DNA of 64,000 bases from Metridium senile (GCA_949775045.1 OX459105.1:1021541-1085540); one strand, 5' to 3'. Positions 15,101 to 25,556 are shown, counted from the stretch's first letter. A program made the numbers and translations. The notes: generated from the letters alone by a model not told the origin.

Positions 15101-17567
15101 TAAGCAATGAATGCAATCACACCCCACATGATGAAGGAGCTCATCCAACCAGATTTCCTGTAAAACACAATTATTATGCTTATTGTATATTGCAGGAATT
15201 ATTGTTTAACAACAATATATTGATGGGTCTTCCTGTTAAAATATTTGTTTATTATTATTATAATTTATTACTATTATTATCAACATACTCTTTTTAATAT
15301 TTTTATTGGTGTTATTGGTAAATTTCATTTTATTGTCCATGTTAATCACTAGCTTTTCCCTACTCGCTATATTTACTTGCTAGTTTTTTTTAATTATTGA
15401 TGTGAAAAGCTAGACTTGTGTGTGGTGATGGTATGTTGACATTTACACTTGTATGTTGCAAAATAATGATAACAAGTGACACTGCACTCTAAGCTAGTTC
15501 ACCACATGACCAACAATACAACATAACCACTCTAATACCTGTGATGTTTCTTATGGCCATAGCTGTTTCCATGGTAACTCTGACGATGACCAGAGTTATA
15601 GCCATGGTCGTCATTGCTGCCGCTCACACGGTCAATGGTATATTCCAACTGTGTGTTAAAGAAAAAGATATTGTCAGATAATAAATAGTACACCTATTTT
15701 AAAAAGGCTGTCCAAGGTGGTAGGTCATTCCAAGAGAGAAAGGAATTATAGGCATACACCTATTTCAAAAAGGTTGTCCAAGGCGATAGGTCATTCCAAG
15801 ACAGAAAGGAATTATAGGCATACACCTAATTTCAAAAAGGTTGTCCAAGGCGATAGGTCATTCCAAGATGGAAAGGAATTATAGGCATACACCTATTTCA
15901 AAAAGGTTGTCCAAGGCGATAGGTCATTCCAAGATGGAAAGGAATTATAGGCATACACCTATTTCAAAAAGGTTGTCCAAGGCGATAGGTCATTCCAAGA
16001 TGGAAAGGAATTATAGGCATACACCTATTTTAAAAAGGTTGTCCAAGGCGATAGGTCATTCCAAGATGGAAAGGAATTATAGGCATACACCTATTTCAAA
16101 AAGGTTGTCCAAGGCGATAGGTAAAAAGGATATAAAAACGAAAGGAATTATAGGCATACACCTATTTTAAAAAGGTTGTCCAAGGCGATAGGTAAAAAGG
16201 ATATAAAAATGAAAGGAATTATATAGGCATACCGGTACACCTATTTTAAATTGTGCAAGCTAAGCAATAGGTCATTTTAAACAAACATCTTATAATAAAC
16301 AATGATTAATTTTATTATTCTCACCCCACATGATCCCTTTAGTATGTGTGGGTCATCAGCATAGTCATATCCTTCACAGTTGACAGCAATCTCACCAAAT
16401 CTGTACTTGTTATCCATATCTGCTTTACACTCCCACTAAAACACACAAAATTATATGTTGACAATGTAATTCCCACACTAGTTTAACCACTTAATAGTTA
16501 TCATACATTTTTAATCCAATTGTTTTCTTAGAAACACTGACGTAGTCCACACTAGTTTAACCACTTGTTATTGTACATTTTTTCTCGTTGCTTCCTTAGA
16601 AACACTGACGCAGTCCACACTAGTTTAACCACTTGTTATCGTACATTTGTACTCCAATTGTTTTCTTAGAAACACTGACGCAGTCCACACGTCTAGTTTA
16701 ACTGCAAGTTATCATACATTTTCTCCAATTGTTTCCTTAGAAACATAGCTGACCCAGTTTCTCCCTATAGTTATCATACATTTGTCAGCTTTACCTGGAC
16801 ATCATATCCATCAGATCCACGGTTGTAACACTGAACAACATTAGGAACAAAGGCGTGACATCCAGCTGTACCTCCAACACACTTAATCTGAGGCACTGGT
16901 GATGATCGCCGACCATTTGTCATTTGACCATTTCGAAGGGTTAACACGTTGACGTCATTCAACTTGACTTTGTCCTTGTTGTTCCAGCCTGATGTTTAAT
17001 GTATTCATATTATATATATTAATATTATAAGGGCTATAGCTATCACCTCAGAGTAACTAATCGATAGAAATCGATAAATATCAATAAATTTATAATCAAC
17101 AAAAAGCTGTGTATCGATTCTTATCGATTTTCGTTAAAAATCGATTAAATATTATTGATTAGTATCGATTAATATCGATTAGTTACTCAGGGCTATCACA
17201 AATTATTCCTCTCTGGGCATGTACATAAAATCTTGATGTTTTTTTTTTTGCTGTGAAAAGCACAACATTTCTCTATGTTTGAGTTACTAAGCTAAATACA
17301 CTATGCGAAGGAAGGGCAAATATATAAAGAAACCAATTATATGCCCTATTAAACCGAGGTTAAACTATATCTAAGATATATATTTTAAATTAAAAATACT
17401 CATATTAAATGTGCCTGGATAGTTTTCGACCGTGTCACAACTACTACAGCAGTAAAAAGAAAAAAGATTAACAATTTATTTATTTAATTTCACTATCTAA
17501 ACATACCTTGTGCAACACTTGCATACAACGCAAGAACGAAACACTTCCAAATATTTAGATTTTCCAT
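11596..17567 (-). CDS. SARAF: SARAF (store-operated Ca2+ entry regulator), ten exons
   Basis: ER membrane protein that interacts with STIM proteins and promotes inactivation of store-operated calcium entry. Coding exons on the minus strand: 17567-17507, 16988-16795, 16435-16325, 15648-15539, 15157-15068, 14664-14582, 13904-13833, 13752-13710, 12760-12513, 11621-11596. All have GT-AG borders and compatible phases, giving 345 residues (human 339). Visible are a signal peptide (1-20), a luminal domain with PQIKCVGGTAGC, VQCYNRGSDGYDVQWECKAD, FGEIAVNCEGY and LKGSCGLEY, and one membrane segment (about 163-182). The cytosolic part has APPPGFRPEYT, GFWTGMGLGGVAGYLFGN and the conserved C-terminus SRTASGFGGTKRR. 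The luminal cysteines match the family. A lineage-specific run of WFGG repeats (about 275-310) is unusual. The final exon encodes only seven full residues; reading through its donor would replace them with a short unrelated tail. Confidence 0.95.
11693..11966. mobile_element. Mutator-like MITE copy 1 with 9-bp target duplication
   Basis: Element 11702-11957 (256 bp) lies in the last SARAF intron. Terminal inverted repeats of about 75 bp begin CAAYCTCGTACCCAGCGCCC and continue with a stretch containing GTCTGCGACAAAGAACGTGA. It is flanked by perfect 9-bp direct repeats AAGTCAGCC (11693-11701, 11958-11966). Nine-bp duplications are typical of Mutator-like elements. No transposase. A second copy in opposite orientation is at 49276-49521. 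Confidence 0.85.
11967..12480 (+). repeat. (AATC)n tetranucleotide array
   Basis: Imperfect CAATCAATCAGTC repeats, about 510 bp, starting directly at the target duplication of the MITE and running up to SARAF exon 9. They produce a spurious SINQSIHQ frame. Confidence 0.9.
12785..13236. repeat. ~205-bp arm inverted repeat in SARAF intron
   Basis: Left arm 12785-12987 and right arm 13027-13236 are complementary with a few mismatches and small indels. Shared segments include AGTACTGGTCCTAAATAACA, TGTGCATTTTATAGCA and TTTATTGATATGAGCTGGTG. The spacer is only about 40 bp, so the intron transcript can fold into a long double-stranded hairpin. It may be a foldback transposon; no target duplication was determined. 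Confidence 0.85.
13240..13700. other. SARAF intron, no further gene
   Basis: Contains a short (AAGT)n tract (13246-13264) and the phrase GGTTCGAGTATCCTCACTGT, present in both orientations (13448 and 13634) as an imperfect inverted repeat. Nothing coding is supported. Confidence 0.45.
13965..14560. repeat. (ATC)n arrays in SARAF intron
   Basis: CATCATCAT-type repeats at 13965-14020 and 14125-14550 on the plus strand, so (GAT)n in the SARAF transcript. They lie between exons 6 and 7. Confidence 0.9.
14885..15010. repeat. Single relic of the 95-bp family with ribozyme-like junction
   Basis: Contains GAAATTTGTAATGCC, then GTAGTGACGTTGCAAGCTTT, then CAGAGTAAAAAGCTC, then ACTAGTTTACTCGCTAGTTT. 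This is the same module order as the edge of the 95-bp array at 31.9-32.1 kb, including the degenerate hammerhead-like segment on the minus strand. Confidence 0.6.
15689..16250. repeat. 66-bp tandem array, family A
   Basis: About eight units, each with TACACCTATTTCAAAAAGGT, then GTCCAAGGCGATAGGTCATT, then CCAAGATGGAAAGGAATTAT. It lies in the SARAF intron between exons 3 and 4. The last two units diverge, with GATAAAAACG-like ends. Because 66 is divisible by three, the array reads as a repetitive open frame, which is not a gene. Further arrays are at 45.18, 55.87 and 57.56 kb. Confidence 0.9.
16480..16770. repeat. 70-bp family B, degenerate array
   Basis: Four decayed units with CACACTAGTTTAACCACTTG, TTATCGTACATTTTTACTCC and CTTAGAAACACTGACG between SARAF exons 2 and 3. 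It is the same family as the arrays at 36.2, 46.8 and 60.9 kb. Confidence 0.85.
17039..17199. mobile_element. hAT-like MITE with 8-bp target duplication
   Basis: Element 17047-17191 (145 bp) in SARAF intron 1. Inverted termini share GAGTAACTAATCGAT, and the interior is rich in ATCGAT. It is flanked by perfect direct repeats GCTATCAC (17039-17046, 17192-17199). An 8-bp duplication and a CAGAG-like terminus fit the hAT superfamily. Confidence 0.75.
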
Positions 17568-18480
17568 GGCGATCCGACGTTCGCTTTCGCTATGTTCGAT
17601 TCCAACAAAAATATCTCCAAAATGATGTTCCAAAATACAGATATCAGTTCTCTTTCGCTTTTATCTTCGACTTGTTGTTAACTTTGTGCTACAGTATGTT
17701 TACTAAGATATCTCGCAGTTCTGGAGTGCTTATTAATGATATTTTTTACCACGTTTCAACTCTCTATTGGTTCTTCGCCATTTTGTTTGGCATCTTTTGT
17801 TTTCCATTCTATTTTGAGATTTTTGTCATCCATTACGTCATACCACAGGAATACCGCGAATCTCGTAAGAATTTGCAAGAATTTCATCATTGTATAAAAA
17901 ATTTAAAATATTATGCAGAAAAGCATTAAAACCTGGTTAATATCATTTTGCAAAGAATGCATTATTAAAATATAATCTTATTTTCGCAAGTATTCTCTGG
18001 CGTAGCTTTGGCGCCAAATATTACTAACGCGAAAAGTGAGCGCGCGCGTTTGCATTCCGTCAACATTTGGCGAACTTTTCTCTGAAAATGTCTTGCCTTT
18101 TCTCGACAAAATTTAGGTTTTATCGAGCACTCCATGGAGTTATTTTCAAATAGCTTATTTTCCATAATATATAGAACCTTTTTTACATGTAATTTTTGCA
18201 TAAAATGCACAGCGAAAAGTTTACGGAAAGATTTTCAACAAAGATTTCAAATTTTCAATTTAAAGGTAAGATTTCTATATATGCACTAAACACTAGATTG
18301 AAAACGTTTAAATATTTATTTGATACAACTCCATGAAAATATGCTGACAAAGTTATTATAATTGCAAATTGCACCCACCTTCAGCCAAGTAAAGTGCATC
18401 GTCATAGGGGGAGGGGAGTAGGGAAGAAATTGCTCACAAAAATTCGTGCACAGCTTTTGATTTATCTTGAAAGCTCTAGC
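17568..18480. other. SARAF upstream region
   Basis: This should contain the SARAF promoter (minus strand) but no TATA box could be assigned with confidence. A plus-strand open frame (17510-17929) overlaps SARAF exon 1 antisense; it has no recognisable domain and is not called as a gene. Confidence 0.4.
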
Positions 18481-18626
18481 TAGGTGAGCGTAGTGTTTAC
18501 AAGTGTTGGTATTGTGATGCTAATTTGCCACTGCCATTTTACAGTAGATTTGTTAATTTTCTTTGTTCTAATAACAATTGTTGGTTGGCAAAACCATAAC
18601 AAAATACGTCACTGTACGTCCACCTA
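18481..18626. mobile_element. Solitary copy of the ~155-bp TA-flanked MITE
   Basis: Element 18483-18624 begins GGTGAGCGTAGTGTTTACAA and ends CACTGTACGTCCACC, flanked by TA on both sides. Same family as the tandem array at 8.95-9.37 kb. Confidence 0.75.
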
Positions 18627-19051
18627 TATCGTACTCAGTAAACAATAAAAAAAAAAAGAAAAAAGCGTGTGGCGAAAAAAGTCCCGCACAGCAACGAAAA
18701 TAAAAACCCTTTACTAAATAAAAATGCAAATTCGAGTTCAAACAACAGATTTTTTCTCATTGGCATTAGCTAGATTCGGCACATGTGAGATGCAACGCTT
18801 GAACTAGATCTAAATTAAAATATAACTGGTTTAACAGTTTTCCCAGTCAAAACTCCTTTGAAAGTAATGTAATGTTTTGATTTGATAACATTAGTGCGAA
18901 GAGCATTCCGGAAGCCACTTAGGCTCCTCATGATAGGGACGCGGCACCTGGTTACGGATTGTAAGATTTTTTTTGTCTCATATCTCTGTCATGCAAAGTC
19001 ATTTCAAATTAATTTTTAAGATATATATTTCTTAATTTTTTATTCCTTTCA

Positions 19052-19221
19052 TACATCTAATTGCAAGAACGTTGTCCTGACTTTTGTAATTTAGTGAGAA
19101 AGGAACTAATTAAAAGACAAAAGAAGATCACTCAAGCTGAACTCTTTCTTTTGTTATTCCTTTCTTACTAAATTACTAATGTTCTTTTTTTCGTGTGACA
19201 ACATTCTTGCAATTAGGTGTA
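19052..19221. mobile_element. TA-flanked Tc1/mariner-like MITE
   Basis: Element 19054-19219 has inverted termini of about 70 bp, beginning CATCTAATTGCAAGAACGTT on the left and CACCTAATTGCAAGAATGTT on the right (minus strand), flanked by TA. It is related to the element at 808-1066. Confidence 0.75.
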
Positions 19222-19735
19222 TACAAACTATCTTCTTTTCATTTTTCTTTATTTCATTTTTATTGTCTTCAATCGCCTTTCGCTCCTTGAGTTAATGTGT
19301 TATTTTAAATGTTATGGTTAATGCTATTTTAAGTTCCAAAATACAGTTAACTTTTCCCATCCTTTTTCCTTAATTAACTTGTCCTTTAATTAATCAGTTT
19401 ACAAACATTAACGTTTCAGTTTTATTGTTTTCAACGAAGAAAACTTGACTTAATAAGTTCAATTACTACTCCAAGCCGACATATTTTCTTCAAAAACAGT
19501 AACTGTTAAGGCTACTTCCTTTGAAATTTAATTGCTCTGGCTTCATGTTTATTTTCATAACAATATCACTCAGGAAAAATGCTTGTGTCCGTTCCTACTC
19601 AGTAAAAATTAATTGCACATTTGAGGATCTGGCACATATATTCTGTCTATGTCAACATTAATTCAAACAGTTTTTTAACAGCCAAAAAGCACTTCATTTT
19701 TTTATGTTGAAGGGCTCATGATCACTGACTCATAA
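19222..19735. other. Intergenic, nothing recognised
   Basis: AT-rich sequence without supported genes, arrays or inverted repeats. Confidence 0.5.
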
Positions 19736-19953
19736 GAGGGTCCTGAAAAGGGGGGGTCCGAATCCCATTTCCCAGTTTATATTTGGACCAAACCCCAGTC
19801 AAAAATCACATCATAATAATTTTTCAATCCCATTCCCATTTACTATTGTTCTTTTATTTGTAAATCCAGTCCCCGTGCATCCAAACCCATTTTCCCAGTC
19901 AAAAATATGGCCAATCCCAGCGCCTATTTTACCCCTTCAGGACCCTCTCATGA
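19730..19953. mobile_element. Probable MITE with GAGGGTCCTGAA termini
   Basis: Element 19736-19947 has inverted termini GAGGGTCCTGAAAAGGGG and GAGGGTCCTGAAGGGGT, flanked by TCATAA and TCATGA, a near-perfect 6-bp duplication. Interior is C-rich with repeated CCCATTTCCCAGT and CAGTCAAAAAT. Non-coding. Confidence 0.6.
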
Positions 19954-20093
19954 GTACACTTTTTTTGTTTGTCAATTCTTTTATAAAAGGGTTAGCCTTC
20001 ATACGAATCCGCTGACCTCATCGGCTTTTTGATCGATTTGCCAGACTGTGCAAATTAATCATCAGCATACAGTCGTAAATTTCTTTATTGAAT

Positions 20094-20644
20094 TGAGCAT
20101 GCGTACAGTCTTTGACAAAAGCGTTGGTACACTAACTAAGACAAAATCATTTTTGCACTGCTGAAATGCTGAAACAATAAAATGATGACAATGATAATGA
20201 TGTTGATATTATGGTGGTGATTATGATGATGATGATGATTGTGGTGGTGATGTTCATGATGATGATGATGGTGATGATGATGATAGTTATGATGGTGGTG
20301 ATGATGATGGTGAAGATGGTGATGATGGTGATGGTGGTGGTGGTTGATGGTGGTGGTGGTGATGATGACGATGAGTAATGATGATGATGATGATGATGAT
20401 GAAGATGATGATGATGATGATGATGGTACCGGGTGGTGATGATGATGATGGTGGTGATGATGATGGTGAAGATGATGGGGATGATGATGAAGATGATGAT
20501 GGTGGTGGTGATGCTGATGGTGATGATGATGATGGTGATGATAATGATGATGGTGATGATAATGATGATGGTGCTGGGTGATGATGATGATGGTGGTGAC
20601 GATGGTGGTGGTGATAATATATGATATGATGATATATAACTGGA
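20094..20644 (-). repeat. GPCR 3' UTR with (ATC)n array and poly(A) signal
   Basis: Directly after the GPCR stop codon, read on the minus strand, lies about 400 bp of imperfect ATC/ACC repeats (20195-20640). An AATAAA on the minus strand is at 20099-20094. If transcribed, the message has a long low-complexity tail. Confidence 0.7.
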
Positions 20645-21697
20645 TCACGAAATTGATGGTCGTGGTAACGATAATGATTCTACTTTCAATTTCTGTCGAA
20701 CCTGAAGCACAACACTCTGCTTATATGAAAATAATTCAACAGGAGTCTGTTCGTCTTCATGTCTCTTCCAAAACAGCACCACAAACCTATTTCTGAAAGG
20801 CTTATTAAAGATATTCAGTACAACCGGGTTGATCGCGGTACTAACAAACACACTGAATATAGAAAACATCTCAACCCCACGAGACAGGGGTATATAGACA
20901 GCGATGTGAAAAATCGTCGTAGTAGGAATCCAACAGACTATAAAACCTGTCACTAAAACCAGAAGAGATTTGGTGACATGCACTTCCCGACGAGAAAGAG
21001 CAGCCTCTGATGAACGAGTGGTAGCAACAAACACGGTCCATCTGCGCACCGCAGAAGACACACGTAGAAGACAAGCTGTTGTTATAATCATCGGGATGAA
21101 GACGAATACCACTTGAAAAAAAGCGCGTGAAAATCTCTCGATTATGTCGTTTCGAAACGCGAGAAGATACACTAGACGCCCCGGGAAGAACTTGAACTCA
21201 CCAAGCTTACTCAAGTGCAGAGCAGTTAGAATAACCAGAGAAAGAATCCATACTCCTATTATCATGAGTAGAACTAGTTTCGAACGACGAAATATCCTTC
21301 TGTAGATATACGGTTTAACGACACAGAAGTATCTATTTATCGCTATCAACGATGTTATGTAGAGCGAGCTGAGTATGGTCCCTGTCAAGAAAAACCCAGA
21401 TCCCTGGCCGACAGCGTGCCCAATAATGTCAATTCCAAAAGCCGAAGTAGCAATAGCTGGAGGTGACACAACCAAAGAGAAGAACCAGTTACTGCAAGCT
21501 AGTACGATAGCATAGAAGTTTGCTTCAGTACGAAGGCGTGGTGTTTTGTAGAAGACGTACAGCACACATGTGTTCCCGACGAAGGACGTTAAGGCTATTA
21601 CAGCAAGAAGACCAGTCTCGACGATTACTAATGTCAGTGGTCGGTTAGCTAACTCGTTAGCTAGTACTTCGTCGTTACTCTCACTCAAGGCGGCCAT
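20645..21697 (-). CDS. Atypical class A (rhodopsin-like) GPCR, intronless
   Basis: A single uninterrupted 350-residue frame with seven hydrophobic segments. Family marks: GN in TM1 (N42), W150 in TM4, P202 in TM5, FIVCWIP in TM6 (252-258) and INP in TM7 (289-291), followed by a basic helix-8 region KPFRNRF. Several canonical residues are altered: the TM2 aspartate is N70, the DRY box is NRY (121-123), NPxxY is NPVVL (290-294), and the TM3 cysteine position is glycine (about G97). No cysteine occurs in extracellular loop 2, so the usual disulfide is absent on both sides. NRY recalls melatonin-receptor-like and many cnidarian orphan receptors, but the ligand cannot be inferred. The start at 21697 precedes a short N-terminal tail without a signal peptide, as is usual. 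Confidence 0.93.
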   Translation of the reverse strand: MAALSESNDEVLANELANRPLTLVIVETGLLAVIALTSFVGNTCVLYVFYKTPRLRTEANFYAIVLACSNWFFSLVVSPPAIATSAFGIDIIGHAVGQGSGFFLTGTILSSLYITSLIAINRYFCVVKPYIYRRIFRRSKLVLLMIIGVWILSLVILTALHLSKLGEFKFFPGRLVYLLAFRNDIIERFSRAFFQVVFVFIPMIITTACLLRVSSAVRRWTVFVATTRSSEAALSRREVHVTKSLLVLVTGFIVCWIPTTTIFHIAVYIPLSRGVEMFSIFSVFVSTAINPVVLNIFNKPFRNRFVVLFWKRHEDEQTPVELFSYKQSVVLQVRQKLKVESLSLPRPSIS

Positions 21698-22140
21698 TTG
21701 AGTGCAAATGTGGACGAATTATTTTGATCAAAAGCGTCGAAAACGCGTTCCAATTTCAGCAAAATGGCATACCAACTTGCCCAGCCATGAAAATTCAGCT
21801 TTAATACTGACTTTGTCCAATGTTCCGCCAGAAAATCATTTGAAATTGTTAAAAATCGTACAGTATCGTTTAAAACTGATCATTTTCTTCTTAAATTCCC
21901 AATTTCACAGACTTGACATCTCAACCGATGCAGTAATCATTTTGAAGCAACAATGAACTCAATAATCCCGATCGAAAATTGTTAATTATGAATTCTCTAA
22001 TGTTACAAACTCGATCGGGTCGACGCAGCGTAATAGATTCACTATCAAAGTTTTCGTTAAGCTCAATATGAGTAGTTGGATCAGTCGATTGATCGTAAAC
22101 CCATGACAAACGTACAAGAATAGAAAGTCAGTTTCAAGAA
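21698..22140. other. GPCR upstream region
   Basis: No TATA box or first exon could be assigned for the minus-strand GPCR. Small open frames here have no recognisable content. Confidence 0.4.
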
Positions 22141-22720
22141 ATAGCTCCTTTGGACAGACGAATTCATAAGAAGCAACTATGGCTTGAGGAGCAATTGAGC
22201 ATACTTAATAATAGTAATATTAGATGATAGGCTTACTGGTCCAATCAAAATAGGAAGGAAAAATCGCCAGGTGTTCTAAAATAAACAATATGATGTTCTT
22301 CACATGTACACCTATTTCAAAATCTCCTCAGTGTACATGTACACTGAGACGAATTCAATAGAAGCAACTGAAAAGTTTGAGGAGCATTTGAGCATACTCA
22401 ATAATAGTAATGATTAATTGTTAAAGACACTAGTTCAATCAAAATAGGAAGGAAAACTCGCCAGGTGTTCTAAAATAAACAATATGTTCTTCACATGTAC
22501 ACATATTTCAAAATCTCCTTTGTACAGACGAATTCAAAAGATGCAACTGAAAAGCTTGAGGAGCAATTGCTCATACTTATAATAATAATAGTAATATTAG
22601 TTGTTAAGTTCACTAGTCCAATCAAAATAGGAAGGAAAACTCGCCAGGTGTTCTAAAATAAACAATATCTCTATGTTCTTCACATATACAGATATTTTAA
22701 AATCGTTGTCGCATGCAACC
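22141..22720. repeat. ~175-bp tandem repeat, three copies
   Basis: Repeated blocks: GGACAGACGAATTCA, GAGGAGCAATTGAGCATACT, CAATCAAAATAGGAAGGAAA and GTACACCTATTTCAAAATCT. The last block carries the same TACACCTATTTC motif as the MITE termini elsewhere. Confidence 0.85.
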
Positions 22721-23545
22721 AAACCTACAGTACCTCTGAAGGCTGCAAAGGATGCCGGTAGTATAAACATAATTTGTGATTTATTACTCGTTTTTTTTTT
22801 TAAAGAAATATATGTTTCATTATCTACCACTGCAACAACTTGTTATGGTCATATAACACAAACACACCCAAAATATGCTATGAATAAATCGATAACAAGA
22901 GAAGAAATACCGACATCCTTTGCAGGCTTCACAGTGAGGACTGTAGCTTTAGTTGTTATGGTCATATAACACAAACACGTACAACCAAAATATGCTAGGA
23001 ATAAATCGATAACAAGAGAAGAAATACCGACATCCTTTGCAGGCTTCAGAGTGTGGACTGTTGCTTTGATTGTTATGGTCATATAACACAAACACGTACA
23101 ACCAAAATATGCTATGAATACATTGATCACAAAGGAAGAAATACCGACATCCTTTGCAGGCTTCAGAGTGTGGACTGTAGCTTTGGTTGTTATGGTCATA
23201 TAACACAAACACGTACAACCAAAATATGCTAGCAAGAGAAGAAATACCGACATCCTTTGCAGGCTTCAGAGTGTGGACTGTTGCTTTGATTGTTATGGTC
23301 ATATATATAACACAAACACGTACAACTAAAATATACTATGAATAAATCGATAACAAGAGAAGAAATACCGAAATCCTTTGCAGGCTTCACAGTGAGGACT
23401 GTAGCTTTGATTGTTATGTTCATATAACACAAACACGTACAACCAAAATATACTATGAATAAATTGATCACAAGAGAAGAAATACCGACATCCTTTGCAG
23501 GCTTCAGAGTGTGGACTGTAGCTTTGATTGTGACAACGATTTTTG
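22721..23545. repeat. 117-bp tandem array, family C
   Basis: About six units containing TTGTTATGGTCATATAACAC, CAACCAAAATATGCTATGAA, GAAATACCGACATCCTTTGC and GGCTTCAGAGTGTGGACTGT. The right edge ends in TGTGACAACGATTTTTGAAA then TAG, the complement of the TACACCTATTTCAAAAA motif. The period is divisible by three, which gives long cysteine-rich frames on the minus strand that are not genes. Confidence 0.9.
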
Positions 23546-24285
23546 AAATAGATGTATTATAAGTGTCAGTCAAGTGCAATAGATAAAAAAATTGAAACAT
23601 TCTCAAGATCGAACGTACTCTGAGCATTGTCAAATTGTAATCTTTACTGTATTGTATAGTAAAAAGCGTGTCACGATGTGAGTTTATAGCTAGTGAGAAA
23701 ACTCGAACCGTGGACACTTGACTTTTATCACGTTATTATTTGCTGGACCTTCTACTGCTTCAAAACCTCTAAAACTGATCATGAAGCAGTGAGTTCAAAT
23801 ACACCAAGTGTTCATAACACAGGAAGCCCAATCTGTCTGTCCCCGTTTCATATATAAGCCTTCTATGGGAGAATATATGGCGGTTTAAAAAATATACAAA
23901 ATGTGTATAAATAATAAAAATAAACGTTAAATTCATACTTGTTTCTTGTGTTTTACTTTGACTCACTGTGAAATTTCAAGTGTTTAGAGCTCATAAAATA
24001 TCTTATTTCTAATCTTTTTGTTCAAGGGATGTGGGCTAAAAAAAGTTACAAAAAAAAACAAAGGGTTCACGGTTCGAGTATAAACACTGTAACTTGGTCT
24101 CTTGTGACGGAAAAGCAATTTTGAAAAGCCTACTCAACAATTATTACATGAAATAAAATACAATCAAACAAAAGTATAACAGCGCTGCAACTGCAACAAA
24201 TAAATATATATATTCTTAAGGAGTATCCTAGCATCTTACAAGGGCTTGAAGAAATCTTTTTGTGAATTTACAATCCAATAACAAG
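23546..24285. other. Gap between family C arrays, nothing coding
   Basis: AT-rich. Contains GGTTCGAGTATAAACACTGT at 24071, similar to a phrase in the SARAF intron near 13.6 kb, and ACACAGGAAGCCCAA at 23818, a phrase also seen near 12.92, 13.08, 26.70 and 39.10 kb. Confidence 0.4.
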
Positions 24286-24600
24286 AGAAGAAATACCGAC
24301 ATCCTTTTCAGGCATCAGTGTGGACTGAGGTGTTGATTGCGACAACGATTTTTGAAATAGTTGTTAAAATGGTAAAATGTTTGTTTGAACATCTACCACT
24401 GCACTGCAACAATTTGTTATGGTCATATACCACAAACACGTACAACTTAAATATACTGCCGGAATAAATCGATAACAAGAGAAAAAATACCGACATCCTT
24501 TGCAGGATTCAGACTGGACTGTAGCTTTGATTGCGACAACGATTCCCGAATTATGTGTACAGCTATTTCAAAAAACGTTGAATACTGCATGAATAGTGTA
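24286..24600. repeat. Family C relics and a MITE terminus
   Basis: Two degraded 117-bp units (CCGACATCCTTTTCAGG; CGACATCCTTTGCAGGATTC), then GTGTACAGCTATTTCAAAAA followed by ACGTTGAATACTGC, the same terminus as at 187 and near 25.85 kb. Confidence 0.75.
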
Positions 24601-24707
24601 ATAATCTACCCTGGGTATTGTTATTCATGAGATGGTAATAAGGTGTGGGGAATCGCTCTGGCCAGGAACACGCCAAGGCCAGGCGAAAAACCAGTTTCTA
24701 GTACCAG

Positions 24708-24741
24708 TTGGGTGGGTGGGTGGGTGGGTGGGTGGGTGGTA
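24708..24741 (+). repeat. (GGGT)n microsatellite
   Basis: About eight perfect GGGT units. Confidence 0.9.
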
Positions 24742-24889
24742 AACGCTGTACAAGAAGTCCGACGGCCTCGAGAAGAGTGACAATGGGAATATGTGTGCTC
24801 GCTTTTATAGTCTCATTTGCATAATCCCCAGGGAATGCATTACCAATGCAAATCTGAGTTTGCATAGCCCTGTGATTACCATAAGAACA

Positions 24890-25175
24890 ATGGTACCGGG
24901 CCGTATTCCACAAGTCAATCTCTCCTGCACTGTTAAATTTTTGACCTCGCCTGGGCCGTATTCCCCAAGTCAGTCTCTCCTGGACTGTTAAATTTCTGGC
25001 CTCGCCTGGACCGTATTCCCTAAGTCAGTCTCTCCTGGACTGTTAAATTTATCGGCCTCGCCTGGGCCGTATCCCACAAGTTGGTCTCTCCTGGACTGTT
25101 AAATTTCTGGCCTCTACCGGGCCGTATTCACAAGTCATTCTCTCCTGGACTGTTAAATGTCTGGCCTATTTCACT
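24890..25175. repeat. 55-bp tandem array, about five copies
   Basis: Units contain GGGCCGTATTCCCCAAGTCA, TCTCTCCTGGACTGTTAAAT and TTCTGGCCTCGCCT. GC-richer than its surroundings. Confidence 0.85.
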
Positions 25176-25199
25176 TTGTAAATGTCACATTTCAGTTAC

Positions 25200-25480
25200 C
25201 TTAGTTGGTGCTTGTCCGAGCGACGCTTCAGGTCTTGGAGGTTAATTCTTTGCCTGCGTTTATCTGTGGGGCGATAGCCGCCTCAAGTTCGTCTCACGCA
25301 TTTTGTAGTGGTGTCTGAAGTCTTCAGTACATATTGTGGACGCCTGTTGGAGGTTGGTTCGACATGACGTGGAACTTTAAAATGTTTGACAGTCTCGAAG
25401 TGCTCTTTCCGTGGTTTGGACGAGAGTGACAAAGCGGGCGGTTCCCGGTAATATATACAACGCAGGGGATTGTGGGATAC
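25200..25480 (-). other. Unassigned higher-complexity segment with open frame
   Basis: On the minus strand a frame of about 65 codons without an initiating ATG runs through KPRKEHFETVKHFKVPRHVE and on to a stop after KCVRRT. Base composition is more balanced than the surroundings. It could be a gene or transposon exon relic; I recognise no family. Not called as a gene. Confidence 0.25.
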
Positions 25481-25556
25481 TCATTGTTATGTAAATTTCA
25501 CGCTTTATTTCCGGTAGTGAAAATAGTGCATCTCATTTTGGGACATGTTATATAGC

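Noticed and set aside
17510..17929. A 139-codon plus-strand frame antisense to the start of SARAF
   Set aside because: Its first part is simply the complement of SARAF exon 1. The rest is hydrophobic AT-rich sequence with no recognisable domain, promoter or splice context.
22850..23720. Cysteine-containing repetitive frames suggesting a secreted multi-domain protein
   Set aside because: They are the minus-strand reading of the 117-bp tandem array, with all three frames changing roles after small indels and no start or splice signals.
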